Positions 19,249 through 29,049 of a stretch of 64,000 nucleotides of DNA are shown piece by piece. Every line of letters starts with the position of its first letter. The first letter of the stretch is position 1. Below the pieces are notes generated by a model. That model had not been told where the DNA came from. It saw only the letters and a list, made by a program, of their open reading frames with translations, and did no database searches. The position numbers and the translations under genes were made by a program. The DNA comes from Cryomorphaceae bacterium. Its GTDB lineage: Bacteria > Bacteroidota > Bacteroidia > Flavobacteriales > Schleiferiaceae. The stretch is taken from NCBI GenBank assembly GCA_017858515.1, contig JAFMBM010000001.1, positions 1-64,000 of the forward strand. The letters run 5' to 3'.

Positions 19249-20133
19249 ATGATCACAGATGTTTGGCAGTTAAAACCCGAGAAGTCGGAAGTAGTTCCGC
19301 TCTTTTCTAAATACGGATGTAATTTTTCCATTTTACGCGAAGATTTACTCCATTCAGACTTTGGGGGAAATAAGTGGAGGAAGCTAAAATACAATGTGTT
19401 AGATGCTAAAAGTAAGTCGTTTACCGGTATTGAAACTGTGGGCGGCGCATTTTCAAATCACATTGCCGCAACTGCCGCTGCTTGTTTTAAGCAGGGCTTA
19501 AAGTGTAAAATTTGGGTCAGAGGTTTCGAGAGTTACCGATCCAATCCAACACTACAGTGGGCAGAAAATAAAGGGGCAGAAGTACATTTTATTCGTCCAG
19601 AACTTTACCGGGCTTTTCTTCATGAGAAGGCATCCTTTCCAAATACGGGAAATTGGTACTTTATTCCAGAAGGAGGGTCGAATGAATTCGCTTTGAAAGG
19701 GTGTGAAGAAATCCTGCATGAAAACACAGCTGATTTTGATGCTCTCTTTTGTGGAGTAGGAACGGGAACAACGCTGTCTGGAATTATTCGAACGGCTCAA
19801 ACACACCAAGTAGTTTATGGTTTGCCGATTATGAAAAAATTTGACGATCAAAAGCGTTTTATTGAGCAACATACCCTAGGTTCTAAGATAGAGTGGAAGT
19901 TGTTGGATGATTATTCACCCCTTCGTTTTGGAAAACTTGAACCAGAACAGCTTGAATTCATTCGGAGCTTTAAGAATGAAACATCCATCCTCCTTGATCC
20001 GTTTTACACCTCTCTTGCCGCATTTGCTATGCTGGATATGGCAAGAAAGGGATGTTTCAAACCAAATTCAAATATTTTACTCATTCATACTGGTGGCTTG
20101 CAAGGATGGAATGGTTTTTCAGTCAGTATTTAA
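19249..20133 (+). CDS. ACC deaminase / D-cysteine desulfhydrase-like PLP enzyme
   Basis: Fold-type II PLP enzyme (294 aa) of the 1-aminocyclopropane-1-carboxylate deaminase/D-cysteine desulfhydrase group. Lys42 in GGNKWRKLKYN should form the Schiff base; GGAFSNH (about 65-71) and the phosphate-binding GTGTTLSG (about 170-177) are intact, and the C-terminus has IHTGGLQG. Family proteins deaminate ACC or D-cysteine-type substrates; sequence alone does not decide which, and D-amino acid substrates are the safer guess in a marine-type Bacteroidota. Somewhat short for the family (usually 300-340 aa). A glucosaminidase follows 22 nt later. Confidence 0.85.
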   Translation: MITDVWQLKPEKSEVVPLFSKYGCNFSILREDLLHSDFGGNKWRKLKYNVLDAKSKSFTGIETVGGAFSNHIAATAAACFKQGLKCKIWVRGFESYRSNPTLQWAENKGAEVHFIRPELYRAFLHEKASFPNTGNWYFIPEGGSNEFALKGCEEILHENTADFDALFCGVGTGTTLSGIIRTAQTHQVVYGLPIMKKFDDQKRFIEQHTLGSKIEWKLLDDYSPLRFGKLEPEQLEFIRSFKNETSILLDPFYTSLAAFAMLDMARKGCFKPNSNILLIHTGGLQGWNGFSVSI

Positions 20134-20143
20134 TTCTGAAATC

Positions 20144-20151
20144 TATCTTTG
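20144..20151 (+). promoter_or_regulatory. TAnnTTTG box giving a probable leaderless glucosaminidase mRNA
   Basis: TATCTTTG lies 4 nt before the ATG at 20156; transcription would start at or within the first codon. No clear TTG partner at -33. One of five such cases in the window. Confidence 0.42.
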
Positions 20152-20155
20152 AATT

Positions 20156-21028
20156 ATGAATTACCAACGCTTAAGAAGCTTATTTTTTTTATTGTTTTTC
20201 ATGCAGATCTCCTTAGGAGCTCAAACGAAACTAAGACAAGCTTATATAGAAAAATATAAGGAGGTTGCCATTGAAGAGATGATGCTTTTTGGTATTCCCG
20301 CAAGTATAACGCTAGCCCAAGGCATTTTAGAATCAGGGGATGGTGAGAGCAAATTGGCCAAAGAAGCCAATAATCATTTTGGAATTAAATGTCATTTAGA
20401 TTGGGATGGCCCTAAGATTTACCACGATGACGATGAAAAGGGGGAATGCTTTCGAAAATATAAACACGCAGAGGAATCTTACCGAGACCATTCCACTTTT
20501 TTGCGCGATCGATCGCGCTATGCAGATCTATTTAAACTCGACAGAACCGATTACAAATCATGGGCACACGGATTAAAAAAGGCGGGTTATGCAACCAATC
20601 CCAATTATCCCAAGCTTCTGATTAAAATTATAGAAGAGAATAATTTGCATCAGTACGATTTAAGATCTAACAAGACCCAAATGGTTTTGGGTGAACACAT
20701 GGTATTTACGCATGAAAATGATATAAAATATGTGGAAGTAGGCAAAGAAGATAGTTGGGAAAGCCTTTCTGCGGAATTGGAGATCTCCGTAGACCGATTG
20801 TTGAAATACAATGAGGTCAGCTACGATAGACCCTTATCAGAGGGGGATATCGTGTTTATTCAAAAGAAAAGAAAGAAAGGAAAGGTAAAATCCTATCAAG
20901 TGGAATACAATGAAGATATGTATTCTATTTCTCAGAAAGTAGGCGTGCGAATGAAGTATTTGTACAAGCGCAATGGCATTATAGTAGGAGGGCAACCCGA
21001 ACCAGGTCAAATTCTATTACTTAAATAG
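20156..21028 (+). CDS. Secreted N-acetylglucosaminidase with LysM-like tail
   Basis: Peptidoglycan hydrolase of 290 aa: signal peptide 1-22 (cut near LGA-Q), glucosaminidase domain (GH73/Mannosyl-glycoprotein endo-beta-N-acetylglucosaminidase type, about 30-175) with the catalytic Glu59 in LAQGILESGDGESKLA, then two LysM-like modules (about 195-238 and 243-290) that would bind the glycan. The motif FGIKCHLDWDG and the ending YPKLLIKIIEENNL are typical of this Bacteroidota subgroup. Ends 8 nt inside the convergent lipoprotein gene. Confidence 0.92.
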   Translation: MNYQRLRSLFFLLFFMQISLGAQTKLRQAYIEKYKEVAIEEMMLFGIPASITLAQGILESGDGESKLAKEANNHFGIKCHLDWDGPKIYHDDDEKGECFRKYKHAEESYRDHSTFLRDRSRYADLFKLDRTDYKSWAHGLKKAGYATNPNYPKLLIKIIEENNLHQYDLRSNKTQMVLGEHMVFTHENDIKYVEVGKEDSWESLSAELEISVDRLLKYNEVSYDRPLSEGDIVFIQKKRKKGKVKSYQVEYNEDMYSISQKVGVRMKYLYKRNGIIVGGQPEPGQILLLK

Positions 21029-23552
21029 AGCTGGGTTCGAAACTATAGCTAACAATACTTCCATTCGAGCCAATTACAATGATTTGCAGCTTGCCTTTCT
21101 TTTGAAGATCTCCGGCAACAAAATCACCTTCGGCATATACTGGAAAGCCATTAACCAACTCACCTCTTTGATTGAAGAGATGCAAGGCCTCTTTATCTGC
21201 CTGGAAAGCAAAAACATAATTTCTCGATTCGTATATCAAGGGTTTTACTTTTTGCCAAGGATATTTTGACTTTGGAATTTCAATAAGTCCTTTGGAAGTT
21301 TCATATTCAATTTTATCCTCAATGATGCGAATTCCTTTACCATCAAACAATCGGAACCAATCTGCTGCAACATCTGTTAGATCGGTATTTCCATTCATAA
21401 AAACATAGGCGAGTTTGCCATTAGCAGAAAGGCCCGTAATTCCATCTAACTTTTCATTGCCTTGAGAGGAAATCCACCATTGATTGTCTTTCATCAGGGG
21501 CAAAACCACATCCTTCTTCCATTTACTTTTACCCGTTCTATCAAGAGTACGAATACTTCCATCTTTAGACACAGACAGTATATAATCTTTTCCTCCAGAA
21601 AGCATGTAAAGCAAAGGAGTTTCAATTACGTCTGGCATGGGAGAGGGTTTCCAGCCTTTTACCTCTATACCCTCTGCGCTAAAATTGAGAATCTCTTTTC
21701 CTACTGGAACTAGAATCCGGTAATTTCGGTTTTTATCATAATCAAAAACGCTTAAGCCTGCGGTGGCCGCTTTGCTGAAAGCAATAGGAAATCCATCCAA
21801 CTTTCCGCCGTTTCTATCAAATCCATAGAGCTGCCCTGTGGTATTGAATAGGTATTGATATTTTAAGTTTTTGTATCGATCTATAGCTGCCGGCGGACCT
21901 AAGATGGGGCCGTCTAAACTGGCTTTCCATAAAATTTTACCTGAAGGATGGATATGATAAACCGTATATCCCGCGTCTTGAACCCATATTTCTTGAGAAT
22001 TGTCAAGGTGACTTGGCAACAAATGAGGGCCCCAAATTACTTTCTGTTCTAAACCTAGCGTCCATTGATTCGATACCGACTCTTTCTGGGCACTGCCTGA
22101 TTTAATCATGGCTTTTAGAAACAGTTTGTTGGATTTTTTTTGGATGGAAATGGCAGCAAAATGAAGTTCGCTTAGCGATTCTTCCGTATTGCGCAAGGAA
22201 GGCATCCCCTTTCCGTTTACCGCCGAGAGGAGGAGGTTAGATAAATTGGGATTTTTAGCACCAGCATGCCAATGGGCTTTGCCAGAAGGAAAGTCTGAAT
22301 ACGCCTCTATATCTAATTCCGAAGCGATCATGTTTCCAGATTCATAATCGTTCACTAGAGACTTTAAAGGGTCTGTTGTTTCACTGAGATACAGAATGCC
22401 ATCCAATTCTAATAGAGCCGCAATTTCAAAGTCTTTTCGCATTCCAGTAAATAATCCCTTGGTGTTGATCTTCCTTGGAAGCAGGCTAATTCTATTATCT
22501 CGATACAGTTCTGTTTGTAGGCTATCTCGCATGCCATTAGGCAGGAAATCCAGCCCGGTTTCTTTTTCAATTTTAGTAAAGCCTACCTTTTGAAGATACG
22601 ATTCGTTAGAATTGTTTACCAAGCTATAATAGCCTGTAGGAAAGCTGCGAGTTTCCCATTCGCTAAAGCGTGAAGTAGATTTAGAAGTAGGCAATTGCAC
22701 ATCATTCCAAATTGACCAACTTACAGCGGTTGCAGGAATAAGGGTTTCTAAATCAAGAGAATTTCCATCTCCAGTTGAGATGAAAGGCGGATTAGAATCT
22801 AGATTGTCTTCTAAAATTCCGCTCAAGAGGATTTCAGTATTGCGCAAGACTAGATCAAAAGACATCCAACCCTCTACACCAATGAAGTCGGGAATTGAGA
22901 TTTGGGAAAAGGCATAAGACCAGAGCAATTTTAATTCAGTTGTATTTACGAAAAGCTGAATAGAAGATCCAGTATTTGAGTTGGATTTTAATTTTTTAAA
23001 TCCTGCGGGAAGTTCAATTTCTAGGCTAGACTGGTCTTTTCGAATCGCCTCTTCCAATAAAATCGATGAACTAGAAAGCAGCAGAACCCCTCTTATTTCT
23101 GTGCTGAATAATTCTTGCTCATTTTGGGTAGAAAGAGAATAAATCTTTTTCGAAGAATAATCCCGTGAATCGGCCACATTCCATTCAAAAGCTTCTTGAA
23201 AGTAGGCTGAATTCTCTGAAGAAAGGGCAATAAGCACATCGAATCTACTTGCTCCCGAAGGAGCAATGTAGAATACGATAGGTAGATCTTGTGTAAAATC
23301 TTTTTCAAGAGTAAGTGCATCTAAAAATCTTTCTACTCTCTCTCCAAGAGGGAAAGCTTCGATAGACTCGTCAAAAGCACCTTCTTTCCACTTAGAAAGT
23401 GTACCAAAGGCATCGGGTATTTCACCAACCAGCGCCACTCTAGCGGGCATGAAATCGAGTAAATCTGCCTTTCCTTCCGATTCTTTTTTACAAGAAACGA
23501 TGGAAATAAAAAGGAAGAGCAATAAAGATGTGCAGACTGAACTCTTATTCAT
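21021..23552 (-). CDS. Large lipoprotein, DUF3352-like front with beta-propeller-like tail
   Basis: An 843-aa lipoprotein (signal 1-20, lipobox IVSC with Cys21). The N-terminal two-thirds resembles DUF3352-type proteins (MPARVALVGEIPDAFG start, then repeated strand/helix units). From about 510 to the end there are successive short strand units such as VYHIHPSGKILWKASLDG and GQLYGFDRNGGKLDGFPIAF, resembling PQQ/quinoprotein-type propeller blades with DG or NG turns. No catalytic motif is visible; a surface or periplasmic binding scaffold is the best inference. Last gene of the adk-obgE-...-rnhB operon, 21 nt behind rnhB. Confidence 0.7.
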   Translation of the reverse strand: MNKSSVCTSLLLFLFISIVSCKKESEGKADLLDFMPARVALVGEIPDAFGTLSKWKEGAFDESIEAFPLGERVERFLDALTLEKDFTQDLPIVFYIAPSGASRFDVLIALSSENSAYFQEAFEWNVADSRDYSSKKIYSLSTQNEQELFSTEIRGVLLLSSSSILLEEAIRKDQSSLEIELPAGFKKLKSNSNTGSSIQLFVNTTELKLLWSYAFSQISIPDFIGVEGWMSFDLVLRNTEILLSGILEDNLDSNPPFISTGDGNSLDLETLIPATAVSWSIWNDVQLPTSKSTSRFSEWETRSFPTGYYSLVNNSNESYLQKVGFTKIEKETGLDFLPNGMRDSLQTELYRDNRISLLPRKINTKGLFTGMRKDFEIAALLELDGILYLSETTDPLKSLVNDYESGNMIASELDIEAYSDFPSGKAHWHAGAKNPNLSNLLLSAVNGKGMPSLRNTEESLSELHFAAISIQKKSNKLFLKAMIKSGSAQKESVSNQWTLGLEQKVIWGPHLLPSHLDNSQEIWVQDAGYTVYHIHPSGKILWKASLDGPILGPPAAIDRYKNLKYQYLFNTTGQLYGFDRNGGKLDGFPIAFSKAATAGLSVFDYDKNRNYRILVPVGKEILNFSAEGIEVKGWKPSPMPDVIETPLLYMLSGGKDYILSVSKDGSIRTLDRTGKSKWKKDVVLPLMKDNQWWISSQGNEKLDGITGLSANGKLAYVFMNGNTDLTDVAADWFRLFDGKGIRIIEDKIEYETSKGLIEIPKSKYPWQKVKPLIYESRNYVFAFQADKEALHLFNQRGELVNGFPVYAEGDFVAGDLQKKGKLQIIVIGSNGSIVSYSFEPSSI

Positions 23553-23573
23553 TCCGCGAATTTACGGCGACAA

Positions 23574-24188
23574 CTACTTCAGAGGAATGCTTAATTTCTT
23601 CTGAATGATTTGAAAAGTATTTCTGTGATGAGACGTTGGGCCATATTTCATTACCGCAGTTCTGTGAGAAGGCGTAGGGTAGCCTTTATTGTCTTTCCAC
23701 AAATAGTTTGGAAATTCAGCGTCCAATTCGTCCATAATTAAGTCACGGTGCACTTTTGCGAGGATGGAAGCTGCAGCAATGGATTGTAGCTTCTGGTCGC
23801 CTTTAATAATGCATTCGTGCTCAATTCCTTCGTAGGGATTGAATCGGTTGCCATCTATCAAAAGAAATTCAGGCTTGGTTTCAAGTTGGTTAATGCAATC
23901 ATGCATACCCAAAAAAGTAGCTTGAAGGACATTTATCTTGTCTATTACTTCTGAAGATTGCGTGGAAACAGACCAGGCAATGGCTTTAGATTTAATTTCT
24001 TGAGCTAGGGCAGTGCGTTGATCTGCAGTGAGTTTCTTGCTGTCATCTATGCCTTCAATAGGCTGATTTGGATCGAGAATTACTGCGGCAACAACAACAG
24101 GCCCAGCCAAACAACCACGTCCTGCTTCATCTAAGCCTGCTTCAATGCGGCCTTCTTGCATAAAGGGTTTTAAAGGTGTCTTTTTCAT
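23574..24188 (-). CDS. rnhB: Ribonuclease HII
   Basis: Removes RNA from RNA/DNA hybrids and single ribonucleotides from DNA. The 204-aa protein carries the hallmark AGLDEAGRGCLAGP with catalytic Asp20-Glu21, DSKKL near 49-53, the third acidic site in LLIDGN near 108-112 and the C-terminal YPTPSHRTA motif (about 170-178). Length normal. The ATG directly abuts the glycosyltransferase stop (no gap), indicating co-transcription. Confidence 0.97.
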   Translation of the reverse strand: MKKTPLKPFMQEGRIEAGLDEAGRGCLAGPVVVAAVILDPNQPIEGIDDSKKLTADQRTALAQEIKSKAIAWSVSTQSSEVIDKINVLQATFLGMHDCINQLETKPEFLLIDGNRFNPYEGIEHECIIKGDQKLQSIAAASILAKVHRDLIMDELDAEFPNYLWKDNKGYPTPSHRTAVMKYGPTSHHRNTFQIIQKKLSIPLK

Positions 24189-25352
24189 TTAGCGCTCATT
24201 TTTATTTAGGAGGTTTTCTATTTCTTTCCATATTGAAAGGGACGATTTTTCCCAAGAAAAAATGTGAAGTCTAGCGATTCCTTTTTCAACTAAGTCCGTT
24301 CTTAGGACCTCATTGTTGAGTATCTGCTGCATTTGAGTTGCCCACAATCTTGGAGAATGTGGATTAATTAATACAGCCGCATCACCCGCAATTTCAGGAA
24401 TAGCAGATGAATCAGACGCCAAGACAGCTGTTTTGGCTTTCCAAGCTTCTAACATTGGTATTCCAAATCCCTCGTAGAAACTTGGGTACAACAATGCCTT
24501 TGACCTCATTAGAATCGTTTTTTTCTCCAATTCCGTTACTCTTCCAACAGCTAGAATACTTTGGTTGTATTTGTTAGATCTAAGGAGCTCTTCCCATTCT
24601 CTTTTGTAAGATCGAATAGGGGTTCCCGCGATAATTAACTTAACATCCACATTTGAAAATTCATTTTTGAAGATTTCAAACGATTCTAGCAGTCCCTTTA
24701 CATTTTTTCTAGGATGTATGGCTCCGATAAATGAAAAATAGGTTTTGTTCTTTGTCCATTCGTTTGCCCTATTCAGAAGTGAAGGCCTCTCCCAAAGCGT
24801 TTTCTCTTCTGAAGGTAATGCATTTCCAGCGACAACTATTTTTTCACTTTCAATTCCATACTGATCAATTAGTTCCAATTTCGAGAAATTTGAAACCGTA
24901 ATAATCATATCTCCTTTCCTTGCAAAGGTGGGAAAATATTGCGTATAAAAATTTCTAACTAGAAAAGTTAAGTCTTTGGGTCTATGAACGAAGTTAAGAT
25001 CGTGTATTGCAATTAGTTGGGGTGTTTTTCCTCTAAGAGAAGCGAAGCCGTCGAGTGAAACAAATAAATCTGCATCAATGTTTTTTAAGGTGCGAGGCAA
25101 GGAGAACATCAACCAAAACCACCATAAAAATGGGTGGCGAGTGGGAGGAGCGATTTGAATGGGTTTTACATTTTCCGCATAAATAAATTCCGCACTCCAA
25201 GGCCGATCGAATAGAAAGTAGAAATCTACTTCGGGATGATCCTGAACTAAACGACGGAGAATTTCATGTGTATATATTCCAATGCCTTCTAACTTATCCT
25301 TTAGAAGAAGTCGGGTATTAACTGCTATTCGTTTTCGTTTGGCGCTATTCAT
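24189..25352 (-). CDS. GT4-family glycosyltransferase
   Basis: Retaining GT-B glycosyltransferase (387 aa) of the GT4/mannosyltransferase type. The N-terminal acceptor domain has VNTRLLLKDKLEGIGIYTHE (about 11-30), and the C-terminal donor domain has the FIGAIHPRKN hinge region (about 215) and the E-x7-E motif EGFGIPMLEAW (about 300) that binds the nucleotide sugar. Substrates cannot be read from sequence. A GDP-mannose-forming gene lies 2.6 kb away on the other strand (27970-29049), so GDP-mannose is a possible donor. Overlaps crcB by 4 nt. Confidence 0.88.
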   Translation of the reverse strand: MNSAKRKRIAVNTRLLLKDKLEGIGIYTHEILRRLVQDHPEVDFYFLFDRPWSAEFIYAENVKPIQIAPPTRHPFLWWFWLMFSLPRTLKNIDADLFVSLDGFASLRGKTPQLIAIHDLNFVHRPKDLTFLVRNFYTQYFPTFARKGDMIITVSNFSKLELIDQYGIESEKIVVAGNALPSEEKTLWERPSLLNRANEWTKNKTYFSFIGAIHPRKNVKGLLESFEIFKNEFSNVDVKLIIAGTPIRSYKREWEELLRSNKYNQSILAVGRVTELEKKTILMRSKALLYPSFYEGFGIPMLEAWKAKTAVLASDSSAIPEIAGDAAVLINPHSPRLWATQMQQILNNEVLRTDLVEKGIARLHIFSWEKSSLSIWKEIENLLNKNER

Positions 25353-25735
25353 CCTGAAAAGCCAACTGATTTAAAAATGAACCATAGTGTCAATCCGCAG
25401 AAAAGCAGATTCAAGAGCACATTGATGATGGCATTCATATGCTGTCCGTTTTGGAGCATATGTAAGGTTTCCAGTGAAAAGGTTGAAAAGGTTGAAAGCC
25501 CTCCGCAAAAGCCGATGATTAGAAAATTTTTAAGTTTAAGGTCATCTGGGCTCGCATGCTTGGAGATATAAATCATCCCCAGGGCAACTACTACGCAAGC
25601 CAAAATATTGGCACTTAAAGTTGCTACTGCAAACCAGTTGGAAGTTGCTTTCAGTCGCAAAACCAAAGTGCTAATCAAAAATCTCAATAAGCTCCCTAAT
25701 CCACCTCCAATAAATACTAAAAACAAAGAATTCAT
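25349..25735 (-). CDS. crcB: Fluoride channel CrcB (Fluc)
   Basis: Small four-helix membrane protein (128 aa) that exports fluoride as a dual-topology dimer. Family features seen: GGGLGSLLRFLIS at 10-22, a conserved Asn in helix 2 (LSANILAC about 40-47), and GFCGGLSTFSTFSLE (about 75-89) with the Phe-box and the TFST turn. Its start overlaps the PAP2 stop by 4 nt, leaving no room for a fluoride riboswitch leader; expression is likely constitutive with the operon. Confidence 0.95.
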   Translation of the reverse strand: MNSLFLVFIGGGLGSLLRFLISTLVLRLKATSNWFAVATLSANILACVVVALGMIYISKHASPDDLKLKNFLIIGFCGGLSTFSTFSLETLHMLQNGQHMNAIINVLLNLLFCGLTLWFIFKSVGFSG

Positions 25736-26313
25736 CTCAGCCTTAATTTTCTAGTTAGAAGATTGAATATTAATCCAACAAAGCTTCCAATACCTAAACC
25801 TAATAGGGTTCCAGCTAGAACGTCACCCAAGAAGTGAACGCCTAAATAAATGCGACTATAACCCACCAGAAGACACCAAAATAAGAGAATGGGCAGGGCA
25901 AGGGTGAGCTTTTTACGTAGAATAAAAATCATTAATGAGGCAAAGCCAGCGGTGTTGGTAGCATGAGAAGAAACAAAGCCAAATTGACCACCACATCCAT
26001 CTACAATTCTAAGTTGTTGATTATAAGGAAATTCATGACAAGGCCTTAACCGCTGAAAGACTTCTTTGAAAGCATGCACAGAGATCTGATCTGTGAGACT
26101 GAGGGTAATTATACCAGCAAAGAGGGAAAGTAGGGCAAGCTTCCAACCATAAAATCGGTAAACGGCTAGAAGGACGAGGATGTAAAAGGGTATCCAAGTT
26201 AATTCGCCGGAAATAAGAATGAAAAAGGGGTCTATCCATTCTGCACCCCAATTATTTATGGTTTGACTAAAAGCGTGGTCCCAAGCATTTATTCTTTCCA
26301 GAAGATCAGCCAT
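25732..26313 (-). CDS. PAP2-family membrane phosphatase
   Basis: Integral membrane phosphatase (193 aa, about five or six helices) of the PAP2/BcrC group. The three signature motifs are present: [11 protein letters not shown] (about 80-90, C1), [10 protein letters not shown] (about 114-123, C2) and [13 protein letters not shown] (about 152-164, C3). Likely substrates are undecaprenyl pyrophosphate, or lipid-A or phosphatidate phosphates; which cannot be said. The start overlaps the obgE stop by 8 nt. Confidence 0.92.
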   Translation of the reverse strand: MADLLERINAWDHAFSQTINNWGAEWIDPFFILISGELTWIPFYILVLLAVYRFYGWKLALLSLFAGIITLSLTDQISVHAFKEVFQRLRPCHEFPYNQQLRIVDGCGGQFGFVSSHATNTAGFASLMIFILRKKLTLALPILLFWCLLVGYSRIYLGVHFLGDVLAGTLLGLGIGSFVGLIFNLLTRKLRLR

Positions 26314-27289
26314 TTAGTACTTTCCAAATAACATCTTTGAGTTCATCAAGGCCTTTTCCACTAATGCTGGAAAAGAGTACGCAGGGTAATTTCAGCTTAG
26401 AACGAAGTTCAGCCTCTAATTCTTCGTCTAACAAATCGGCCTTGCTGATTCCAACAATTCTTTCTTTGTAAAGAAGGCTAGAATCATATTTTTCCAATTC
26501 GTGCAGCAAGATTTGGTACTCTTCCTCGATATTCGGTGAATCGCAAGGAATGATAAAGAGTAAAACAGAATTCCTTTCAATATGCTTCAAGAAGCGTATT
26601 CCAAGCCCTTTGCCGTCGCTAGCACCCTCAATTATACCCGGTATATCAGCCATTACAAAGGATTGATACCTTCTATAGGCCACCATTCCAAGATTTGGAC
26701 TTAAGGTGGTGAAGGGATAATCGGCAATTTCAGGTTTTGCAGCAGAAACGACACTTAGTAAGGTGGATTTACCCGCATTTGGGAAACCAACCAAACCTAC
26801 ATCGGCTAATATTTTCAATTCTAAGATTGCCTCCAATTCTCCTCCTTCTTCCCCTGGTTGGGCAAATCGGGGTGTTTGAAAAGTGGAAGACTTAAAATTG
26901 GTATTTCCCAAGCCACCTCTTCCCCCAGGAAGAATAATTTTCTTTTCACCGTGTTCAGTGATTTCAGCTATAATTTCATTGGTTTCACCATTTCGAACAG
27001 TGGTACCCAGTGGAACTTCTATAATTGAATCTTCTCCAGATTTACCAGAAGATTGCTGCTTGCTTCCATTGCCACCGTGTTCAGCTTTAATATGACGCGT
27101 GTAACGCAAGTGAAGCAAAGTCCATAAGTTGCGGTTTCCAACGAGAACTATGTCGCCACCTTTACCACCATCACCGCCATCTGGCCCACCTTTGGGAACA
27201 AATTTCTCTCTTCTGAGATGCGAAGATCCTGCGCCTCCTTTACCCGAGGCACACCAAATCTTCACATAATCCACAAAGTTACCCGCCAT
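26306..27289 (-). CDS. obgE: GTPase Obg (CgtA)
   Basis: Essential GTPase linked to late 50S ribosome assembly and stress control. The 327-aa protein has the Gly-rich Obg fold (1-158, with GGDGGKGGD near 39), then the G domain with G1 GFPNAGKST (about 167-175), G3 [10 protein letters not shown] (about 214-223), and G4 ISKADL (about 284). It lacks the C-terminal OCT domain, as is usual in Bacteroidota. Second gene of the adk operon, 5 nt after adk. Confidence 0.97.
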   Translation of the reverse strand: MAGNFVDYVKIWCASGKGGAGSSHLRREKFVPKGGPDGGDGGKGGDIVLVGNRNLWTLLHLRYTRHIKAEHGGNGSKQQSSGKSGEDSIIEVPLGTTVRNGETNEIIAEITEHGEKKIILPGGRGGLGNTNFKSSTFQTPRFAQPGEEGGELEAILELKILADVGLVGFPNAGKSTLLSVVSAAKPEIADYPFTTLSPNLGMVAYRRYQSFVMADIPGIIEGASDGKGLGIRFLKHIERNSVLLFIIPCDSPNIEEEYQILLHELEKYDSSLLYKERIVGISKADLLDEELEAELRSKLKLPCVLFSSISGKGLDELKDVIWKVLNG

Positions 27290-27294
27290 AGAAT

Positions 27295-27870
27295 TTAAAT
27301 TACGGCGTCTACCGCCTTGATGAGCTCATCTGTTATTTCATGAATTTTTCCAACTCCATCAACACCTATCCAGCGATTTTTGGATTGGTAGTGCGCTTTT
27401 ACAGGAAAGGTTTCTTCCTTATACACATTGATTCTTTTCTGAATCACCTCTTCATTTGCGTCGTCTGGCCTTCCGCTCGACTTGGCTCTCTCTAGTAAAC
27501 GCAGCTTAAGCTCCTCTTCCGGAACCTCCAAAGAGGCTAAAAGATTCACTTTTTCATGGCGTTCTGATAAAAACTGATCTAAAGCTTCTGCTTGAGCCAC
27601 AGTCCTTGGGAAACCATCGTAGATAAACCCACCAGCCGTAGAATGTTTGTTTACTTCTTCTTTTAGCATCTTGATGGTAACCGAGTCTGGAACCAACTTT
27701 CCATTGTCCATATAACTTTTAGCTTCCAGTCCAAGAGGACTTTGGGCTTTAATATGACCTCGAAAAATATCTCCAGTTGACAAGTGAACTAGATCGTACT
27801 TAGAAACTAAAAAAGCAGACTGAGTGCCCTTTCCAGCGCCTGGAGGGCCAAATAGTATTAGATGAAGCAT
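27295..27870 (-). CDS. adk: Adenylate kinase
   Basis: Interconverts ATP + AMP and 2 ADP. The 191-aa short form has the P-loop [10 protein letters not shown] (8-17), LSTGDIFR (about 34-41), the AMP-binding [10 protein letters not shown] (about 86-95) and the short LID region. No zinc-binding LID is present. First gene of a seven-gene run (adk, obgE, PAP2, crcB, GT4, rnhB, lipoprotein) on the minus strand. An imperfect -7 element (TAATTTAG) is the only promoter-like signal upstream. Confidence 0.97.
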   Translation of the reverse strand: MLHLILFGPPGAGKGTQSAFLVSKYDLVHLSTGDIFRGHIKAQSPLGLEAKSYMDNGKLVPDSVTIKMLKEEVNKHSTAGGFIYDGFPRTVAQAEALDQFLSERHEKVNLLASLEVPEEELKLRLLERAKSSGRPDDANEEVIQKRINVYKEETFPVKAHYQSKNRWIGVDGVGKIHEITDELIKAVDAVI

Positions 27871-27945
27871 TACTTAAGGTTCTTAGATTTGGTCAGGCTG
27901 CTAAATTAAGGCAGTATTGTGGCATTTTTTTGATTTGGCCTTTTG

Positions 27946-27953
27946 TAGATTTG
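27946..27953 (+). promoter_or_regulatory. Candidate -7 box for the GDP-mannose pyrophosphorylase gene
   Basis: TAGATTTG matches TAnnTTTG and lies 16 nt before the ATG at 27970, which supports that ATG over a TTG at 27955. No well-spaced -33 element. Confidence 0.42.
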
Positions 27954-27969
27954 CTTGAAAATATTCAGA

Positions 27970-29049
27970 ATGGAAAATGCTTTTGCAGTAATTATGGCCG
28001 GAGGAATAGGAAGTCGTTTCTGGCCAATGAGCACGGCATCCTATCCCAAGCAATTTCATGATGTTTTAGGTGTAGGTGAAACCTTGATTCAACAGACATA
28101 CAGAAGACTATTATCTACCTGTCCTGTTAAGAATATTATGGTTGTAACCAGCGACCAATATCTCGATTTAGTGCGGAAGCAACTCCCAGATTTGCCTTTA
28201 GAAAATATTTTGTGTGAGCCTTCACGAAGAAATACTGCACCTTGTCTTGCCTATGCGGTTGCCAAGATTCAAAAGAGAAACCCAAAGGGAGTCATGATTG
28301 TTTCTCCATCCGATCATATTGTTACCAACGAGTTGGAATATGAGCGAGTAATGAAGAGAGCTTTAGAAGCGGCAGGTTCAGGTAATCGTTTATTGACTTT
28401 AGGTATCCGTCCACATAGACCCGATACTGGATATGGTTATATTCAGCACACTGAGAAGTCTTTAGAAGGCTTTTCAGATGTTCTTAAAGTGAAGACTTTC
28501 ACAGAAAAACCAAACTTAGAACATGCTAAGGCTTTCTTAGCTTCAGGAGATTTTCTTTGGAATGCGGGAATATTTATATGGTCTGTAGAAAGTATTCAAA
28601 GCTCTTTGGCCAGCAATATGCCAGATCTTTTTGAGTCGTTTTTTAGCGATCTCGAGCCTTATGATTCGCCTAACGAAGACGCTTTTATCGCTTCCGTGTA
28701 TTCCAGTTGCGCAAATGAGAGCATCGACTATGGCATAATGGAAAAAGCGGAAAACGTTTTTGTACTGCCGGCAGATTTTGGATGGAGTGATCTAGGTACA
28801 TGGGGTTCTTTGTATGAGCAATTGAAGCACGATTCGGAGGAGAATGCTATAGTTGGAAAGAAGGTTTTGCTTCAAGATTCTTGCAATAATATGGTGCGTT
28901 TAGAGCCGAATAAGATGGCTGTTATAGATGGATTGAATGACTACATTATAATCGATACACAGGATCGGCTTCTCATATGTAAAAAAGAAAACGAGCAGCT
29001 TATTAAGGCTTTTGTGAACGAAATACGACTTCGTTTTGGAGAAGAATGA
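27970..29049 (+). CDS. manC: Mannose-1-phosphate guanylyltransferase
   Basis: Makes GDP-mannose from mannose-1-phosphate and GTP, feeding glycan and fucose synthesis. The 359-aa protein (from ATG 27970) has the nucleotidyltransferase signature IMAGGIGSRFWPMS (about 8-21), VSPSDHIV (about 106) and FTEKP (about 177). It is the monofunctional form; the C-terminal phosphomannose isomerase domain of bifunctional ManC is absent. A frame from TTG at 27955 exists, but ATG plus the upstream box favour 27970. The DUF389 gene follows with an overlap of 14 nt. Confidence 0.93.
   Translation: MENAFAVIMAGGIGSRFWPMSTASYPKQFHDVLGVGETLIQQTYRRLLSTCPVKNIMVVTSDQYLDLVRKQLPDLPLENILCEPSRRNTAPCLAYAVAKIQKRNPKGVMIVSPSDHIVTNELEYERVMKRALEAAGSGNRLLTLGIRPHRPDTGYGYIQHTEKSLEGFSDVLKVKTFTEKPNLEHAKAFLASGDFLWNAGIFIWSVESIQSSLASNMPDLFESFFSDLEPYDSPNEDAFIASVYSSCANESIDYGIMEKAENVFVLPADFGWSDLGTWGSLYEQLKHDSEENAIVGKKVLLQDSCNNMVRLEPNKMAVIDGLNDYIIIDTQDRLLICKKENEQLIKAFVNEIRLRFGEE

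Noticed and set aside
25736-26313. Fluoride riboswitch ahead of crcB
   Set aside because: The crcB start overlaps the PAP2 gene by 4 nt, leaving no leader for a riboswitch.
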